Made by a program: the position numbers and the translations under genes. Below are positions 47,491 through 57,391 of a stretch of DNA of 64,000 nucleotides, in pieces (positions within the stretch are counted from its first letter, which is position 1; every line of letters begins with the position of its first letter). The notes below the pieces were generated by a model. It did no database searches. It had not been told where the DNA came from and saw nothing but the letters and a program-made list of their open reading frames with translations. Origin of the DNA: Atlanticothrix silvestris CENA357 (GTDB taxonomy: Bacteria; Cyanobacteriota; Cyanobacteriia; Cyanobacteriales; Nostocaceae); assembly GCF_016056295.1 (NCBI RefSeq), contig NZ_JAECZB010000075.1, positions 55,620-119,619 on the forward strand, in the 5' to 3' direction.

Positions 47491-47928
47491 ATGAATAATA
47501 TATCGAAAGTAGATCGTCAACGTGAGCATCAAGCAAACGAACGTACTTTTTTAGCTTGGCTACGGACTTCTATTGCATTAATTGGCTTTGGTTTTGCCAT
47601 AGCTAGATTTGGTCTATTTTTGCGTCAGCTAAATACTGCTTTAACACAACAAGACTCTCCGACAAATCCCTTATTTAACTCTGAAAACTTGGGTATTGTT
47701 TTTGTGATATTTGGTATTATTGCGATCGCTTTAGCAGCATGGCGATATAACCAAGTTTTTTGGCAAATTGAACGAAGCGACTATCGACCCAACCGTTTAC
47801 CAGTTTGGGTTATGACCGGAGTGGTTATCATTTTAGGATTTTTCAGCATTCCTTTACTTTTGTTGCGAAATCACGTTCCCACTCGTCCGTCTTCCCCAAC
47901 TCAGCCACAGTCGCGAAATCTTCGTTAA
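47491..47928 (+). CDS. DUF202/YidH-family membrane protein
   Basis: A 145-residue protein. R-Q-R-E-H-Q-A-N-E-R-T-F-L-A-W-L-R-T-S-I-A-L-I-G-F precedes the first helix, the signature of DUF202 proteins. Three hydrophobic helices (about 27-48, 68-88, 104-127) span the membrane. The function of the family is not known. It follows ssb by 84 bp. Confidence 0.9.
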   Translation: MNNISKVDRQREHQANERTFLAWLRTSIALIGFGFAIARFGLFLRQLNTALTQQDSPTNPLFNSENLGIVFVIFGIIAIALAAWRYNQVFWQIERSDYRPNRLPVWVMTGVVIILGFFSIPLLLLRNHVPTRPSSPTQPQSRNLR

Positions 47929-48101
47929 CTCTCAGCTCGACTTTATCCATTCAGGAGGAATAGTCAGCATAATTTTAAGCATTTACCACCTGAGCAGTTA
48001 GAGGTTGATATCTTAGAGAAAGATCGGGGAGTAGCCGAAAATATGACACAATACAGTTCATTTAAGGCTAAAATTCTTTGCCAAAGTCAATTTTTTTAAC
48101 G

Positions 48102-48134
48102 AACCGCCAAGGACGCAAAGTACGCAAAGAGAAG
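48102..48134. repeat. Dispersed ACGCAAAG repeat
   Basis: The sequence AACCGCCAAGGACGCAAAG followed by TACGCAAAGAGAAG contains two ACGCAAAG units. It is a common dispersed intergenic repeat of cyanobacteria. A related CACGCAGAG form is at 34938-34962. Confidence 0.5.
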
Positions 48135-48214
48135 AAAGAAATGCTTAACTGAACCGTATTGAAATATGACAGAGATAAAAGCCCTTTTGGGAAGTTAAGT
48201 CAGGAGAAGGTTAG

Positions 48215-48439
48215 ATGAATCTTGAGGAAGCAGTGTTAGAAAAATTACGCCACTTACCTGTGGATAAACAGCAGCAACTATTAGATTTTGCGGAATTTCT
48301 ATATCAAAAAACTACTCTTAAAACTCCTTTACAGACTGTTAAAGGCTTATGTGCTGATTTAAAAGTAGATATTACTGAAGAAGATATTGCTCAAGCACGT
48401 CAAGAAATGTGGGATAATTTCCCCAGGGATATCGTTTAA
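48215..48439 (+). CDS. DUF2281-family antitoxin-like protein
   Basis: A 74-residue protein: L-E-E-A-V-L-E-K-L-R-H-L-P-V-D-K-Q-Q-Q-L-L-D-F-A-E-F-L, typical of DUF2281 antitoxin partners. The C-terminal part is charged. Its stop codon overlaps the PIN-domain gene start by one base, so the two form a coupled toxin-antitoxin pair. CAGGAGAAGG precedes the ATG. Confidence 0.88.
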   Translation: MNLEEAVLEKLRHLPVDKQQQLLDFAEFLYQKTTLKTPLQTVKGLCADLKVDITEEDIAQARQEMWDNFPRDIV

Positions 48440-48843
48440 TGATATCGGTAGTAGCAGATACACACACTTTAATTTGGTACGTTTTTGACTTGCAGAGATT
48501 GTCATCAGCCGCATTAACAGCGTTGGAACAGGCAGTTAATACAGGTAATCCTATTTACGTATCAGCTATAACAATCATAGAAATTGCTTATTTAGTTGAG
48601 AAAGGACGTTTTGCTGAAGAGGTATTAACACGAATTTTAAAAGCTTTGGATGACCCCAATATAGGTGTTGTGCTTGTACCTCTAGATAGGAATGTTTCAG
48701 GAGTAATTCGACAAATTGATCGGGTAACTGTTCCTGATATGCCTGATAGGATTATTGCGGCTACAGCTTTTTCTTTAGGTATTCCTTTAGTTACTCGTGA
48801 TTTGCGAATTCAAGCTTTAACCATTATAAAAACTATTTGGTGA
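48439..48843 (+). CDS. PIN-domain toxin (VapC-like)
   Basis: A 134-residue PIN nuclease: V-V-A-D-T-H-T-L-I-W near the N-terminus (Asp 7), T-I-I-E-I-A-Y-L-V-E near 49, P-D-M-P-D-R-I-I-A-A-T-A near 97 and T-R-D near 116. These are the metal-binding acids of the VapC family, which cleave tRNA or other RNA. Its product is counteracted by the DUF2281 protein encoded one base upstream. A complete pair rather than a relic. Confidence 0.9.
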   Translation: MISVVADTHTLIWYVFDLQRLSSAALTALEQAVNTGNPIYVSAITIIEIAYLVEKGRFAEEVLTRILKALDDPNIGVVLVPLDRNVSGVIRQIDRVTVPDMPDRIIAATAFSLGIPLVTRDLRIQALTIIKTIW

Positions 48844-49071
48844 AAAAATTACCAAATTTACATTGTAAGCATCTCCGTCTTGAAAAGTAAATGTGATCTG
48901 GGAACACTGCAACTCTAATTACAGAGGATACCATGATGCAATGATGATTGTGGTTAAGACGCAAGTAGTCAAAAAACTGCCAAAAAGTACAAAAGCTAAA
49001 TTTCTGGGCGTAGTATCAGAACTACTGTTAAAATCCAATTAATTTTTCAGTCCTGATTTTACCAGACTCCT

Positions 49072-50928
49072 ATGAGTGAAACTTTACTAGAGGTTCGCAA
49101 TCTACAAGTTGAATTTTCCGGCGATTACAGTATTGTCAAAGCTGTGGATGGTATTTCTTTTCAGCTAAATCGAGGTGAAACTCTAGGAATAGTAGGAGAA
49201 TCTGGAAGTGGCAAATCAGTTACAGCATTAGGTGTAATGGGTTTATTGCAGACTCCGGGTAGAGTTAGCGGTGGTGAAATTTGGTTTCGTACCCAAGCAA
49301 ATGCTAACCCAATCAATTTATTAGAATTGTCGCCTGAGAAAATGCAGCTCCACCGAGGCGGCGACATCGCGATGATTTTTCAAGAACCAATGAGTTCGCT
49401 CAACCCAGTTTACACAATTGGGTTTCAGCTAGTTGAAGCGATTATGCGACACCAAAATGTGTCAACAGAACAAGCAAAACAAATTGCGATCGCAGGTTTA
49501 CAAGAGGTTAAACTTTTACCTAGTGATGAACTAATCGAACAACAGTATATCGAAACAGGGCATCAATCAAAATTGGCTCAGTTAGTCAAGCAGCACAAAG
49601 AAGCCATATTAGAACGTTACCCACACCAACTTTCTGGGGGTCAATTGCAACGGGTGATGATTGCAATGGCAATTTCCTGTAACCCATTGCTACTAATTGC
49701 AGATGAACCAACTACAGCTTTAGATGTCACAGTCCAAGCCACAATTATTGATTTGCTGGGAGAATTGCAAAAAAGCCGTGAAATGGCCATGATTTTTATC
49801 ACCCACGACTTGGGATTGATTTCGGAAATTGCCGACCAAGTAGCGGTGATGTACAAAGGCAAAGTTGTGGAATATGGTGCAGCAGAACAAATTTTTAACA
49901 ATCCCCAGCACCCATATACTAAGGGATTGATAGCTTGCCGTCCCACACTCAACCGCCGTCCTCAAAAACTCCTCACCGTGTCCGATTATATGAATGCAGA
50001 GGAAACATCCACAGGACAGCTAGTAATTCAGGCAAAAGAACCACCCCAACCAATAGAAGTTACAACTGAAGAGATATCTGCAAGATTAACCAAACTCAGC
50101 GAAAAGCCACCTCTGCTGCAAATCCGTGACCTCAAGGTTGGTTTCCCGGTGCGGGGCGCATTTGGCAGCACAAAACGCTACACTATGGCAGTCAATGGAG
50201 TTTCCTTTGATGTCAAACCAGGTGAAACATTGGGTTTGGTAGGAGAGTCTGGTTGTGGTAAAACCACTCTTGGCAGAACTTTGCTGCGATTAATCGAACC
50301 AATGAGTGGTCATATCATCTTTGATGGCCAAGATATTACTACCCTCAAAGGCGAACCCTTGCAAAAACTGCGGCGAGAAATGCAAATAGTTTTCCAAAAC
50401 CCCTTTAGTTCTCTTGACCCGCGGATGAAGATTGGGGATGCAGTGATGGAACCGTTGTTAATTCACTCTGTAGGTAAGACAAAACAACAACGACAACAAC
50501 GTGTTGCTGAACTTTTAGAAAGGGTGGGATTGAGTGCAGATGCAATGAACCGCTATCCTCATCAGTTTTCTGGCGGTCAACGTCAGCGGGTTTGTATCGC
50601 TCGTTCTTTGGCATTAAATCCCAGATTTATCATCTGTGATGAATCTGTTTCCGCGCTGGATGTGTCGGTACAAGCACAGGTGTTGAATCTTTTGAAAGAA
50701 TTGCAAGATGAATTTCAGCTAACTTATATCTTCATTTCCCATGATTTAAGTGTAGTGAAATTTATGAGCGATCGCATTTTGGTGATGAATCGTGGTCAAA
50801 TAGTTGAACAAGGTACATCAGAAAGTATTTACCGTGAACCCAAAGAAGCATACACCCAAAAATTAATCGCTTCGATTCCTACTGGTAGTCCTGAAAGGGT
50901 TCAAAGTAGGCACTTACGCACTTTGTAG
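49072..50928 (+). CDS. Double ABC ATPase for peptide-type uptake (DppD-DppF fusion)
   Basis: A 618-residue tandem ATPase with two full domains: Walker A G-E-S-G-S-G-K-S near 42 and G-E-S-G-C-G-K-T near 390; signatures L-S-G-G-Q-L-Q-R-V and F-S-G-G-Q-R-Q-R-V; Walker B motifs with [12 protein letters not shown] and [12 protein letters not shown]. Each half has the oligopeptide-type C-terminal tail Y-T-K-G-L-I-A and Y-T-Q-K-L-I-A. The second Walker B reads D-E-S in place of D-E-P, common in DppF-type halves. Permease and binding-protein genes are not in the window. It could energise dipeptide, oligopeptide or nickel uptake. Confidence 0.93.
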   Translation: MSETLLEVRNLQVEFSGDYSIVKAVDGISFQLNRGETLGIVGESGSGKSVTALGVMGLLQTPGRVSGGEIWFRTQANANPINLLELSPEKMQLHRGGDIAMIFQEPMSSLNPVYTIGFQLVEAIMRHQNVSTEQAKQIAIAGLQEVKLLPSDELIEQQYIETGHQSKLAQLVKQHKEAILERYPHQLSGGQLQRVMIAMAISCNPLLLIADEPTTALDVTVQATIIDLLGELQKSREMAMIFITHDLGLISEIADQVAVMYKGKVVEYGAAEQIFNNPQHPYTKGLIACRPTLNRRPQKLLTVSDYMNAEETSTGQLVIQAKEPPQPIEVTTEEISARLTKLSEKPPLLQIRDLKVGFPVRGAFGSTKRYTMAVNGVSFDVKPGETLGLVGESGCGKTTLGRTLLRLIEPMSGHIIFDGQDITTLKGEPLQKLRREMQIVFQNPFSSLDPRMKIGDAVMEPLLIHSVGKTKQQRQQRVAELLERVGLSADAMNRYPHQFSGGQRQRVCIARSLALNPRFIICDESVSALDVSVQAQVLNLLKELQDEFQLTYIFISHDLSVVKFMSDRILVMNRGQIVEQGTSESIYREPKEAYTQKLIASIPTGSPERVQSRHLRTL

Positions 50929-51099
50929 AAAGCAGTTTGTACCGAATAATAAATACAATTATTATGTGTGTGTCAGTCCTGGTTGAAACAGGAAGCAAGA
51001 TTAGTAAGACGAAATTGCTTTTGTGATGCGATCGCTTGCATAATTCTTACAGGGATTTAATTATAATAATTCAAAAGCAAAAAGGTAGGTGTAGTTATC

Positions 51100-51372
51100 A
51101 TGCAGTCAATTTTTTGGAGTGTAGAAGAAGTTGCCCAAAGAGCCAAACAATTTTACGAAAATGGCATTCGCCAGCAAGTTGAGCATGGTGATAATATTGG
51201 CAAGATGATTGTGATTGATTCTGAAAGTGGCGAGTACGGAATTGATAAAACTGGCGTGGAAACAGCATTAAAATTAAAGCAAAAGAAACCAAACGCAAGA
51301 TTGTTTACTATGCGAATTGGTTATGATGTTGCTGTTAGTTTCGGTGGTGCAATTGAGCGTACTGTTGAATGA
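51100..51372 (+). CDS. Small protein of a two-gene module, function unknown
   Basis: A 90-residue protein: W-S-V-E-E-V-A-Q-R-A-K-Q-F-Y-E-N at the start, then an alpha/beta region (D-S-E-S-G-E-Y-G-I-D, R-I-G-Y-D-V-A-V-S-F-G-G). It overlaps the next gene by 4 bp (ATGA), so the two are co-translated. The size and arrangement are like a toxin-antitoxin pair, but I do not recognise either protein as a known antitoxin. Confidence 0.75.
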   Translation: MQSIFWSVEEVAQRAKQFYENGIRQQVEHGDNIGKMIVIDSESGEYGIDKTGVETALKLKQKKPNARLFTMRIGYDVAVSFGGAIERTVE

Positions 51373-51734
51373 TTTATGGGAGATTGATTGACGGTAAAGC
51401 AATAATATCAGTAATTTTTCGTTTGCCTACACAACCAGATTTTTCTCTAGATTTTGTTATCGATACTGGATTCAACGACCATCTTACCCTACCACCACAA
51501 GCAATTAGTGCGATGAATCTTCCGTTGTATTCCAGTACACTTGCAAGATTAGCTGATGGTAGCGAAGCTTTATTATCTATACATTTAGCAACAATTGTTT
51601 GGGACAATATAGAAAGAGTAGTCCCTATTTTAGCTTCTGGTTATAAACCTTTACTTGGAACTGCTTTGATGGAAGGGTATCATTTAGAGATAGATTTTGA
51701 AGAAAATGGTTTGGTTTCGTTAGAAAAAATTTAA
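51369..51734 (+). CDS. Clan AA aspartyl-protease-like protein
   Basis: A 121-residue protein with D-F-V-I-D-T-G-F-N-D-H-L-T-L (Asp 32, D-T-G) and a C-terminal L-L-G-T-A-L-M-E-G-Y-H-L-E-I-D-F, the pattern of single-domain retropepsin-like (clan AA) proteins that act as dimers. The usual D-T-G-A is D-T-G-F here, as in some prokaryotic members. No signal peptide. It is coupled to the upstream small gene by a 4-bp overlap. Protease activity is inferred, not proven. Confidence 0.78.
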   Translation: MIYGRLIDGKAIISVIFRLPTQPDFSLDFVIDTGFNDHLTLPPQAISAMNLPLYSSTLARLADGSEALLSIHLATIVWDNIERVVPILASGYKPLLGTALMEGYHLEIDFEENGLVSLEKI

Positions 51735-51800
51735 GCTTGTTTCGTTACTTAATAGGTTTCAGTACTTCTGTGGAACATTAAACATCTCAGTAGTTTGTAG

Positions 51801-51847
51801 TGGGAACTTTAGTTCCCAAAAGCCAGGACTGAAGTCCTGACTACGAA
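51801..51847. repeat. Dispersed hairpin repeat, GTAGT...ACTAC type
   Basis: TGGGAACTTTAGTTCCCA (51801-51818) and CAGGACTGAAGTCCTG (51824-51839) form two consecutive hairpins, flanked by GTAGT and ACTAC. The same design appears at 58450-58478, 60436-60460 and 60654-60702. Confidence 0.55.
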
Positions 51848-51873
51848 AATTTTGTATACAAGCTTCTTTCTTA

Positions 51874-52980
51874 CTACAACCAATGATGATGAATTTTAAT
51901 CTTTCGGCTTTGCATTGCGTATTCAAATAAATCTGTTGATAGCGCTTCTTCTACAGGCCAAACTCCTGGCTTATTGAGTTTTCCTTCTAGCAACAATTGG
52001 GCAATGCTTCCTGTCCCGCAGCCAGAGGCTACGGCTGTATTCTCATGAATTAGAGTTGAACAATAAACAGCTGTTTCACCATTTTTTTGTCCTGTAACTT
52101 CTGAGCGCACCGCAACCCCAATACCGCTAAAACGATTGGTGACATCTGTCATAAAATGACTGACATAAGATAAAAATTCAATCATGGCACGGCGCTGCAT
52201 TAACGGCTTCGGAAAAACATGGGCTGCCATCCAAGTAAGGTGATTGTAAAAATCGGGAATAGAACCAAATTTAGTTACTACAGTTTTAACTGATGGGAAA
52301 GCGTGGGGTAGTGTGAAAGTTTCTGGCATATCAAACCAGTAAACTCCACTGCGCCCATAAGGAGGTGGAAACTCAACAATTTCCCTTTTACTGTAAGGCT
52401 TGACCGTTTGCCATTTTTGATCTATCCATGCTGGAAAAGGATGTTGCAATCCTAAAAAAGTTGTTCGCATGACTGTGACACCAGCACCGCCAGAACCAGA
52501 AACCAAATAACTTAAATGAATTTTTTCTGGTTGATCAAATTGTTCGACACCTTGACGTACCATACTATTAGAAATACCAGGAAAAATCCCAGTATTAACT
52601 ATTGCTGTCACCCCAGCAGCAGCCGCTTGTTCACGATAATTTAGAGCTTTGCTAGTATAAGAACGGTGGTCACTAACATCTAGATAGTTAACGCCTTCTT
52701 CTATGCAGAGTTTGAGAACATTGGCATCTCGGTAATGAAATGGCCCAGCACAGTGGATGACTAAATTAGAGTTAGCGATCGCTTCTTGCAGTCTACCAAT
52801 TTCTGCTAAATCTAACACCAAAAATTTTACCTGCTCTCCCATACAAAAGCTTACGCCCCTGCCTATCTCTGGGGAACGTCCAGTAATCGTAATTTCGGAC
52901 TGGGTGTGTGTGGCTAAATCTTGAGCAACACTGCTACCAATTCGCCCCCGTCCTCCAAGAATCAAAACGCGGTCTGTCAT
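51874..52980 (-). CDS. Saccharopine-dehydrogenase-like NAD(P)-binding oxidoreductase
   Basis: A 368-residue protein with an N-terminal Rossmann motif L-I-L-G-G-R-G-R-I-G-S-S-V-A (about 6-19), G-R-S-P, and H-C-A-G-P-F (about 77-82) typical of the saccharopine dehydrogenase superfamily. The C-terminus carries G-T-G-S-I-A-Q-L. In cyanobacteria these are usually unassigned oxidoreductases and not true lysine-pathway enzymes. It is alone, convergent with the protease-like module. Confidence 0.87.
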   Translation of the reverse strand: MTDRVLILGGRGRIGSSVAQDLATHTQSEITITGRSPEIGRGVSFCMGEQVKFLVLDLAEIGRLQEAIANSNLVIHCAGPFHYRDANVLKLCIEEGVNYLDVSDHRSYTSKALNYREQAAAAGVTAIVNTGIFPGISNSMVRQGVEQFDQPEKIHLSYLVSGSGGAGVTVMRTTFLGLQHPFPAWIDQKWQTVKPYSKREIVEFPPPYGRSGVYWFDMPETFTLPHAFPSVKTVVTKFGSIPDFYNHLTWMAAHVFPKPLMQRRAMIEFLSYVSHFMTDVTNRFSGIGVAVRSEVTGQKNGETAVYCSTLIHENTAVASGCGTGSIAQLLLEGKLNKPGVWPVEEALSTDLFEYAMQSRKIKIHHHWL

Positions 52981-54163
52981 TACTCCGATATGGGTAACAC
53001 CACTTCCATTTGACCAGTTTTATGTTCTGTTTGTCATCGGTAACAAGGATGACTTGCTAGGCATTGAAGGAGGACTGTGAAATTCATCCTAGGTTTTTGC
53101 TCGCTATTAGTCCATAGGAGGATGCCAATAACAAGGAGTGCAGATTTATAAATGAATTCTACAGAATGCTTAATTTTTCTCTGACTCGATAAATTTAAAT
53201 ATCTTTGAATTGGTTTTTGTTAAGTTGTGTTTTAAAACTGCTATTTGGCGATAGGTTTTTACATCCATCTGTATACCTGAGTCTAGGCGCTATTTTAATT
53301 TGAATCAGTTAAGTGAGAATACGTAACTTTTAATTTCCAGACCTTACCCATGAAAGTAAATTTGGCTTACTGATTACTTTGTAGACCAAATTTTTTAGCC
53401 AATTTTGCAACTCTGATCTAATATAGAATTACAGTAAATCAAAAAAACAGCGATCGCGTTCATATATCCGGCTGATGGGCTAACCAGCGCTAGCTACCTG
53501 GTTATTGCTGCTGGTACATACAGTAGTTTAGGGTTAGCAGCGTTTATTAAGCTTTGGTGAATAGCTAGTCAAAAAATAAGGCAAGTGTAATTCATTACTG
53601 TCATTTAGCCACCTATTTCAGCAGAACTGAGGGTAGGTTTTCAGCCACATCTGTTTGTAGGGTCAATTTCTGAATAGATAACTTCTGGGGCTAGTTACGT
53701 CTAAACTGTCCCTCAATTTGGGGTTTTATCAATTTAGCAACTCAACTAACTTTGCTTGGTCAAGTCCTTTGGACTTGAATTTGGTTTTTCTGTATCTCGC
53801 CATTTCCATGCTCCACTTACAGTTTACAAATTAAATTTGTAAGCTCCTCGCACACTTTTACGTCTAATTAAATGTCATGACTGATTTTGACTTTATACTA
53901 ACTATCTGCATCATAGCCGTAGCCTACCTATCCAGCATTTATTTGTGGATAGCCATTTCTCATCACTCGAATGAGTAAACTGAGTGCTGCAATGCTAATT
54001 GCAAAGTAAATCTAAATTTTTGCTTAGGTCTCTAAGAGCAGAGGTCAATATAGCATTGTAGCAAGTAATCAATGAAAAATTAGACACGAATCTTTGAGAG
54101 GTAGTCATGGTAAACTCCTGACAGGAGTTTTACCAAATACCAATTTGCACACCAATCTGAGAA
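52981..54163. other. 1.18-kb spacer, no gene called
   Basis: The longest gene-free stretch of the window. At 53438-53560 a 40-codon frame encodes a hydrophobic helix-like peptide but has no start codon. At 54112-54130 a 9-bp palindrome (AAACTCCTG-A-CAGGAGTTT) precedes the first MscS gene. Nothing else recognised. Confidence 0.5.
54112..54130. promoter_or_regulatory. Palindrome upstream of the MscS pair
   Basis: AAACTCCTG and CAGGAGTTT flank one base, 33 nt before the MscS ATG. Operator or leader hairpin; no U tract. Confidence 0.35.
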
Positions 54164-55261
54164 ATGCTTGTTTTATTGCCAGTAGTCCTTACAAGTAGAG
54201 AGATACAAATTGGCTTGTTAGGGCTAGTAATTGGCTCTTTGGTTTTCGTGTTTTTTCGTTTAATTGTGTCATTAATTAATTTACTCTTGCAACGTTTAAA
54301 TTTTATTCCCATTAGTGATATTAACCAAAAATTATTTAAGCCTAATCAGAGCTTAATTATTGTTGTGGCGGCGATGGCGGTTACTGAGATTTTTACATCT
54401 TTACTGCCGAAAAATCGCTGGACTAATCCATTAGAAATTATTACTAGCTTAACTTTAGCGATCGCCACCAGTTGGCTAGCATCTCAATTATTTAAAAAGT
54501 TTTTTGATTTTTATTTATTAAACGCAGCTTTTAACAGTGGACAAAAAATCAGCAGTGAGTTACTCATTCTTGTTAAATGGGTTGCTAATCTGATCATTAT
54601 TCTTCTAGGGATTCTCATATATGCTCAAACACATCAAATCAATCTTTTAGGATTGCTAGCTAGTTTAGGAATTGGTGGATTAGCTGTAGCATTTGCTGCT
54701 CAAAAAACTTTAGAACAAGTTTTAGGCGGTATTGTTCTCTACCTTGATCGTCCTTTCGTGATTGATGATTATATTGGTCTACCTGATGGTACTTTTGGGC
54801 GAGTTGAATCTATCGGATTGAGGTCTACTAGAATTCGTACTTCTGGTAAGGGAACCGTGATGATAGTTCCCAACAGTTCTCTAACTCAAGTGAACATTGA
54901 GAACTTTACTGGTGCAAAGAAACTTATGTCTATTCTTTATTTAACTTTCTATAGAGCTATCAGTAATGAAGAACGGGCTTTAATTCGCCGGGTAATTATA
55001 GAAAGTACAAATGATATTTTTGGGATTGACTCGCGGAATACAGAAGTAACTTTTAAAAATATTAACAACGCCATAGACCCAGATAAAACACAAGCACAAA
55101 TTGCTTTCTTCATCTTAGGTTCTGGAGATGTTTCGATGGAATTACGTCGTCAGCTGCTAGATTTAGCTACTTTAAGTATTACACAATCTTTGAAAGAATA
55201 TGGTATTGCATTTGATATAGAAGAACCAACAATTTATGTCGATTCGCCGATTACAATTTAG
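54164..55261 (+). CDS. MscS-family mechanosensitive channel, copy 1
   Basis: A 365-residue membrane protein with about four to five hydrophobic helices before the pore helix (about 150-185: L-L-G-L-L-A-S-L-G-I-G-G-L-A-V-A-F-A-A-Q). The signature A-F-A-A-Q-K-T-L-E and the beta domain G-R-V-E-S-I-G-L-R-S-T-R-I-R-T with V-P-N-S are those of MscS. It releases solutes upon membrane tension. The second copy follows after 2 bp, so the pair is a tandem duplication or operon. Confidence 0.93.
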   Translation: MLVLLPVVLTSREIQIGLLGLVIGSLVFVFFRLIVSLINLLLQRLNFIPISDINQKLFKPNQSLIIVVAAMAVTEIFTSLLPKNRWTNPLEIITSLTLAIATSWLASQLFKKFFDFYLLNAAFNSGQKISSELLILVKWVANLIIILLGILIYAQTHQINLLGLLASLGIGGLAVAFAAQKTLEQVLGGIVLYLDRPFVIDDYIGLPDGTFGRVESIGLRSTRIRTSGKGTVMIVPNSSLTQVNIENFTGAKKLMSILYLTFYRAISNEERALIRRVIIESTNDIFGIDSRNTEVTFKNINNAIDPDKTQAQIAFFILGSGDVSMELRRQLLDLATLSITQSLKEYGIAFDIEEPTIYVDSPITI

Positions 55262-55263
55262 AG

Positions 55264-56397
55264 ATGATAAATGATATTTCACAAATTATTCTCAGATTTC
55301 TTCAGCGTGATAGCACAATATTAGCCTTATCCAGATTTGGCATATTTTTGCTTTTCATTCTCATTTCTATATTAATTGGACGATATACACCCACATTAGT
55401 GCGAATTATCATTCGACGCTTTGCACCACAGCAAGTCGCCAGTATTTACAATCATTTAATTGAACCTCTTAGAAATTTATTTAGAATAGCTGGTACTTTA
55501 ATTCTTATTTCATTATCTTTGGCGTGGATTGTAGAATATGCATCTATCTATAGATTTCTTTCTCCAATAGTAGATTTAGCTGTCATTGTTAGCGTTGCTT
55601 GGTTAGCTTCTCGTTTATTTCGACAATTTATTCGAGTTTATGGCATTGAATTAGTTAGAAAATTGGGTCGGGAAGTAGACGAATTATTATTAGTATTTGA
55701 AACTCTAGCAAATGTCATTATTGGATTTATTGCTGTAGTTAGTTTTGCTCAAAGTCAACAATTTAATTTAATTGGTTTATTAACTGGTTTAGGAATTGGT
55801 GGATTAGCTGTTGCTTTCGCGGCGCAAAAAACACTAGAGCAGTTGCTAGGAACAATTGTATTATATTTGGATCGACCCTTTGTACCTGGGGAATATATTC
55901 GTTTACAAAGATCTCAACAAATCCCAGAAGGTTTGTTTGGACGAGTTGAATCAATTGGTATTCGTTCAACTAAGATTCGTACTGCTGCTAAGAGTACATT
56001 ATTTATTATTCCAAATTCGATATTGGCAAACTTAGAAATTGAAAATATTACACGAGGTAAAAAAATAATGGTTTTACTTTACCTCGATTTTTTAAAGATT
56101 CTACACGAACGAGAACAAGCTTTAGTTCAACAGGTGATTATTGAAAGTACAAATTCGCTGTTTGGTATCGACCCAGGAAGTACAAGTATTACTTTTTTAA
56201 ATCACAATCATCAAAAAGAGACAACTCGCAGCAGAGTCTCGTTTTTTATTTTGGGTTCTAGTGAAAACTCTCTGCAACTACGTAAACGCTTATTAGAGCT
56301 AGCAAATGAAAAAATTTCCAAAAAGCTAGTTCGTGATGGAATTGAGTTCACATTGCAAGAGCCGACTATTTATGTAGAATCACCTATCACTATTTAA
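55264..56397 (+). CDS. MscS-family mechanosensitive channel, copy 2
   Basis: A 377-residue paralogue of copy 1. It shares G-L-G-I-G-G-L-A-V-A-F-A-A-Q-K-T-L-E-Q, Y-L-D-R-P-F-V, R-V-E-S-I-G-I-R-S-T and the C-terminal E-P-T-I-Y-V-E-S-P-I-T-I, identical in pattern to copy 1's ending. It begins 2 bp after copy 1, with its stop 22 bp from the truncated GH65 gene. Copy 2 has a slightly larger beta domain insert (S-Q-Q-I-P-E-G). Confidence 0.92.
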   Translation: MINDISQIILRFLQRDSTILALSRFGIFLLFILISILIGRYTPTLVRIIIRRFAPQQVASIYNHLIEPLRNLFRIAGTLILISLSLAWIVEYASIYRFLSPIVDLAVIVSVAWLASRLFRQFIRVYGIELVRKLGREVDELLLVFETLANVIIGFIAVVSFAQSQQFNLIGLLTGLGIGGLAVAFAAQKTLEQLLGTIVLYLDRPFVPGEYIRLQRSQQIPEGLFGRVESIGIRSTKIRTAAKSTLFIIPNSILANLEIENITRGKKIMVLLYLDFLKILHEREQALVQQVIIESTNSLFGIDPGSTSITFLNHNHQKETTRSRVSFFILGSSENSLQLRKRLLELANEKISKKLVRDGIEFTLQEPTIYVESPITI

Positions 56398-56419
56398 AAA
56401 TCTCCTAAACTAAAGATTT

Positions 56420-57391
56420 TTATAGTGCAGTGGGTGCAACAGCTATTAATTGAAAGAGATTGTAACGGACACTCAACTGAGCCTGATGATCGCCTTCAAT
56501 AATCATGTCGTTGTCTTGCCACATTTGCTCCCACACCGCAATATGAGCTGCTAATAAAGTAACATAACTAGCGTCATCGGCTAGCTTTTCAATAGCTGCT
56601 GCTATGGGGATATCTGTCTCTCTTGATGTATATAAGGTAACAATTTTTTCTACAGTTACTGTTTTTCCTGGGAAGGACTGGAAAATAGTTGCCAATCTTG
56701 AAGAGTCGGCGGCATTTTTCACATGTATAAGTGCAGTATCGTCTTCCAATACTAACTTCGCAGCCATCCCCAGTTGCATGTTTGAATGTAGTGTTTGACT
56801 TTGTAACCAAATAATTTGCTCTACACCTCCTTGGTTTAAGGTTCGCCAATGTTGGATACCTTGAGCATCTGGTTCAGTATCAAATCCAACTTCAACTTTA
56901 ATATTACCTACAAAATCTATGGATGTGATTCGACAACGGATTGCCAAAACATGTTGGTCTGCCAAACTAGCGAAACGCTCGAAGTGAAAATCCAGGGTGT
57001 GACCCCCAGGAGAGCGCCAACGGATATCACGGCTAACTATGCCTACACGTAAGTCAAGGCGACGTTCATAATTGATGATTTCTCCAGAGTCCATACTAAA
57101 GCGATCGCCTGCCAATGTCACCACCAATGGTAGCCAGTTGGGGCAATTCAAAAGTTCTCTATGAACAACAGGCATATCATTATAAACACCTTGAATCAGT
57201 GTTGCGGGGCAATCTTGGGGATATCCTTCCTCAAAAGTCCCTCGTGTTCCTAAATAACCATTACCAAGGGTAAAAATACTTTCTTTATAATACAGTTGTG
57301 TAGGATCAAACTTTGTTTCAATAATATTCCAGTCGTTAGCAACAACTAGTTGCTGATTGTGTGGTAGATGGTTGGTAGATACATCAAGCAT
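56420..57391 (-). pseudogene. Truncated GH65 family glycoside phosphorylase
   Basis: A 323-residue N-terminal half of a glycoside hydrolase family 65 protein (maltose/kojibiose/trehalose phosphorylase type), normally about 750-800 residues. Seen: F-T-L-G-N-G-Y-L-G-T-R-G-T-F-E-E near residue 40, R-D-I-R-W-R-S-P-G-G near 123, and L-S-V-R-Y-N-L-F-Q-L near 310, where the reading continues only to I-A-V-A-P-T-A-L and a stop. The (alpha/alpha)6 catalytic barrel and its Glu are missing. The break is just 22 bp from the MscS gene, so a deletion or rearrangement removed the rest. ATG 57391 is the start; the frame extends to a TTG at 57397. Confidence 0.83.

Noticed and set aside
48941..49042. 33-codon frame before the peptide ABC ATPase
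   Set aside because: It begins with ATG and reads like a basic peptide, but has no Shine-Dalgarno or family similarity and is too short to support.
50966..51000. CRISPR-repeat-like CCTGGTTGAAACAGG
   Set aside because: A single occurrence with no repeat array or spacers; just a short hairpin.
53438..53560. 40-codon frame with a hydrophobic helix, like a small photosystem or cytochrome subunit
   Set aside because: There is no start codon in the frame after the preceding stop, and the sequence does not match Pet, Psb or Psa small subunits I know.
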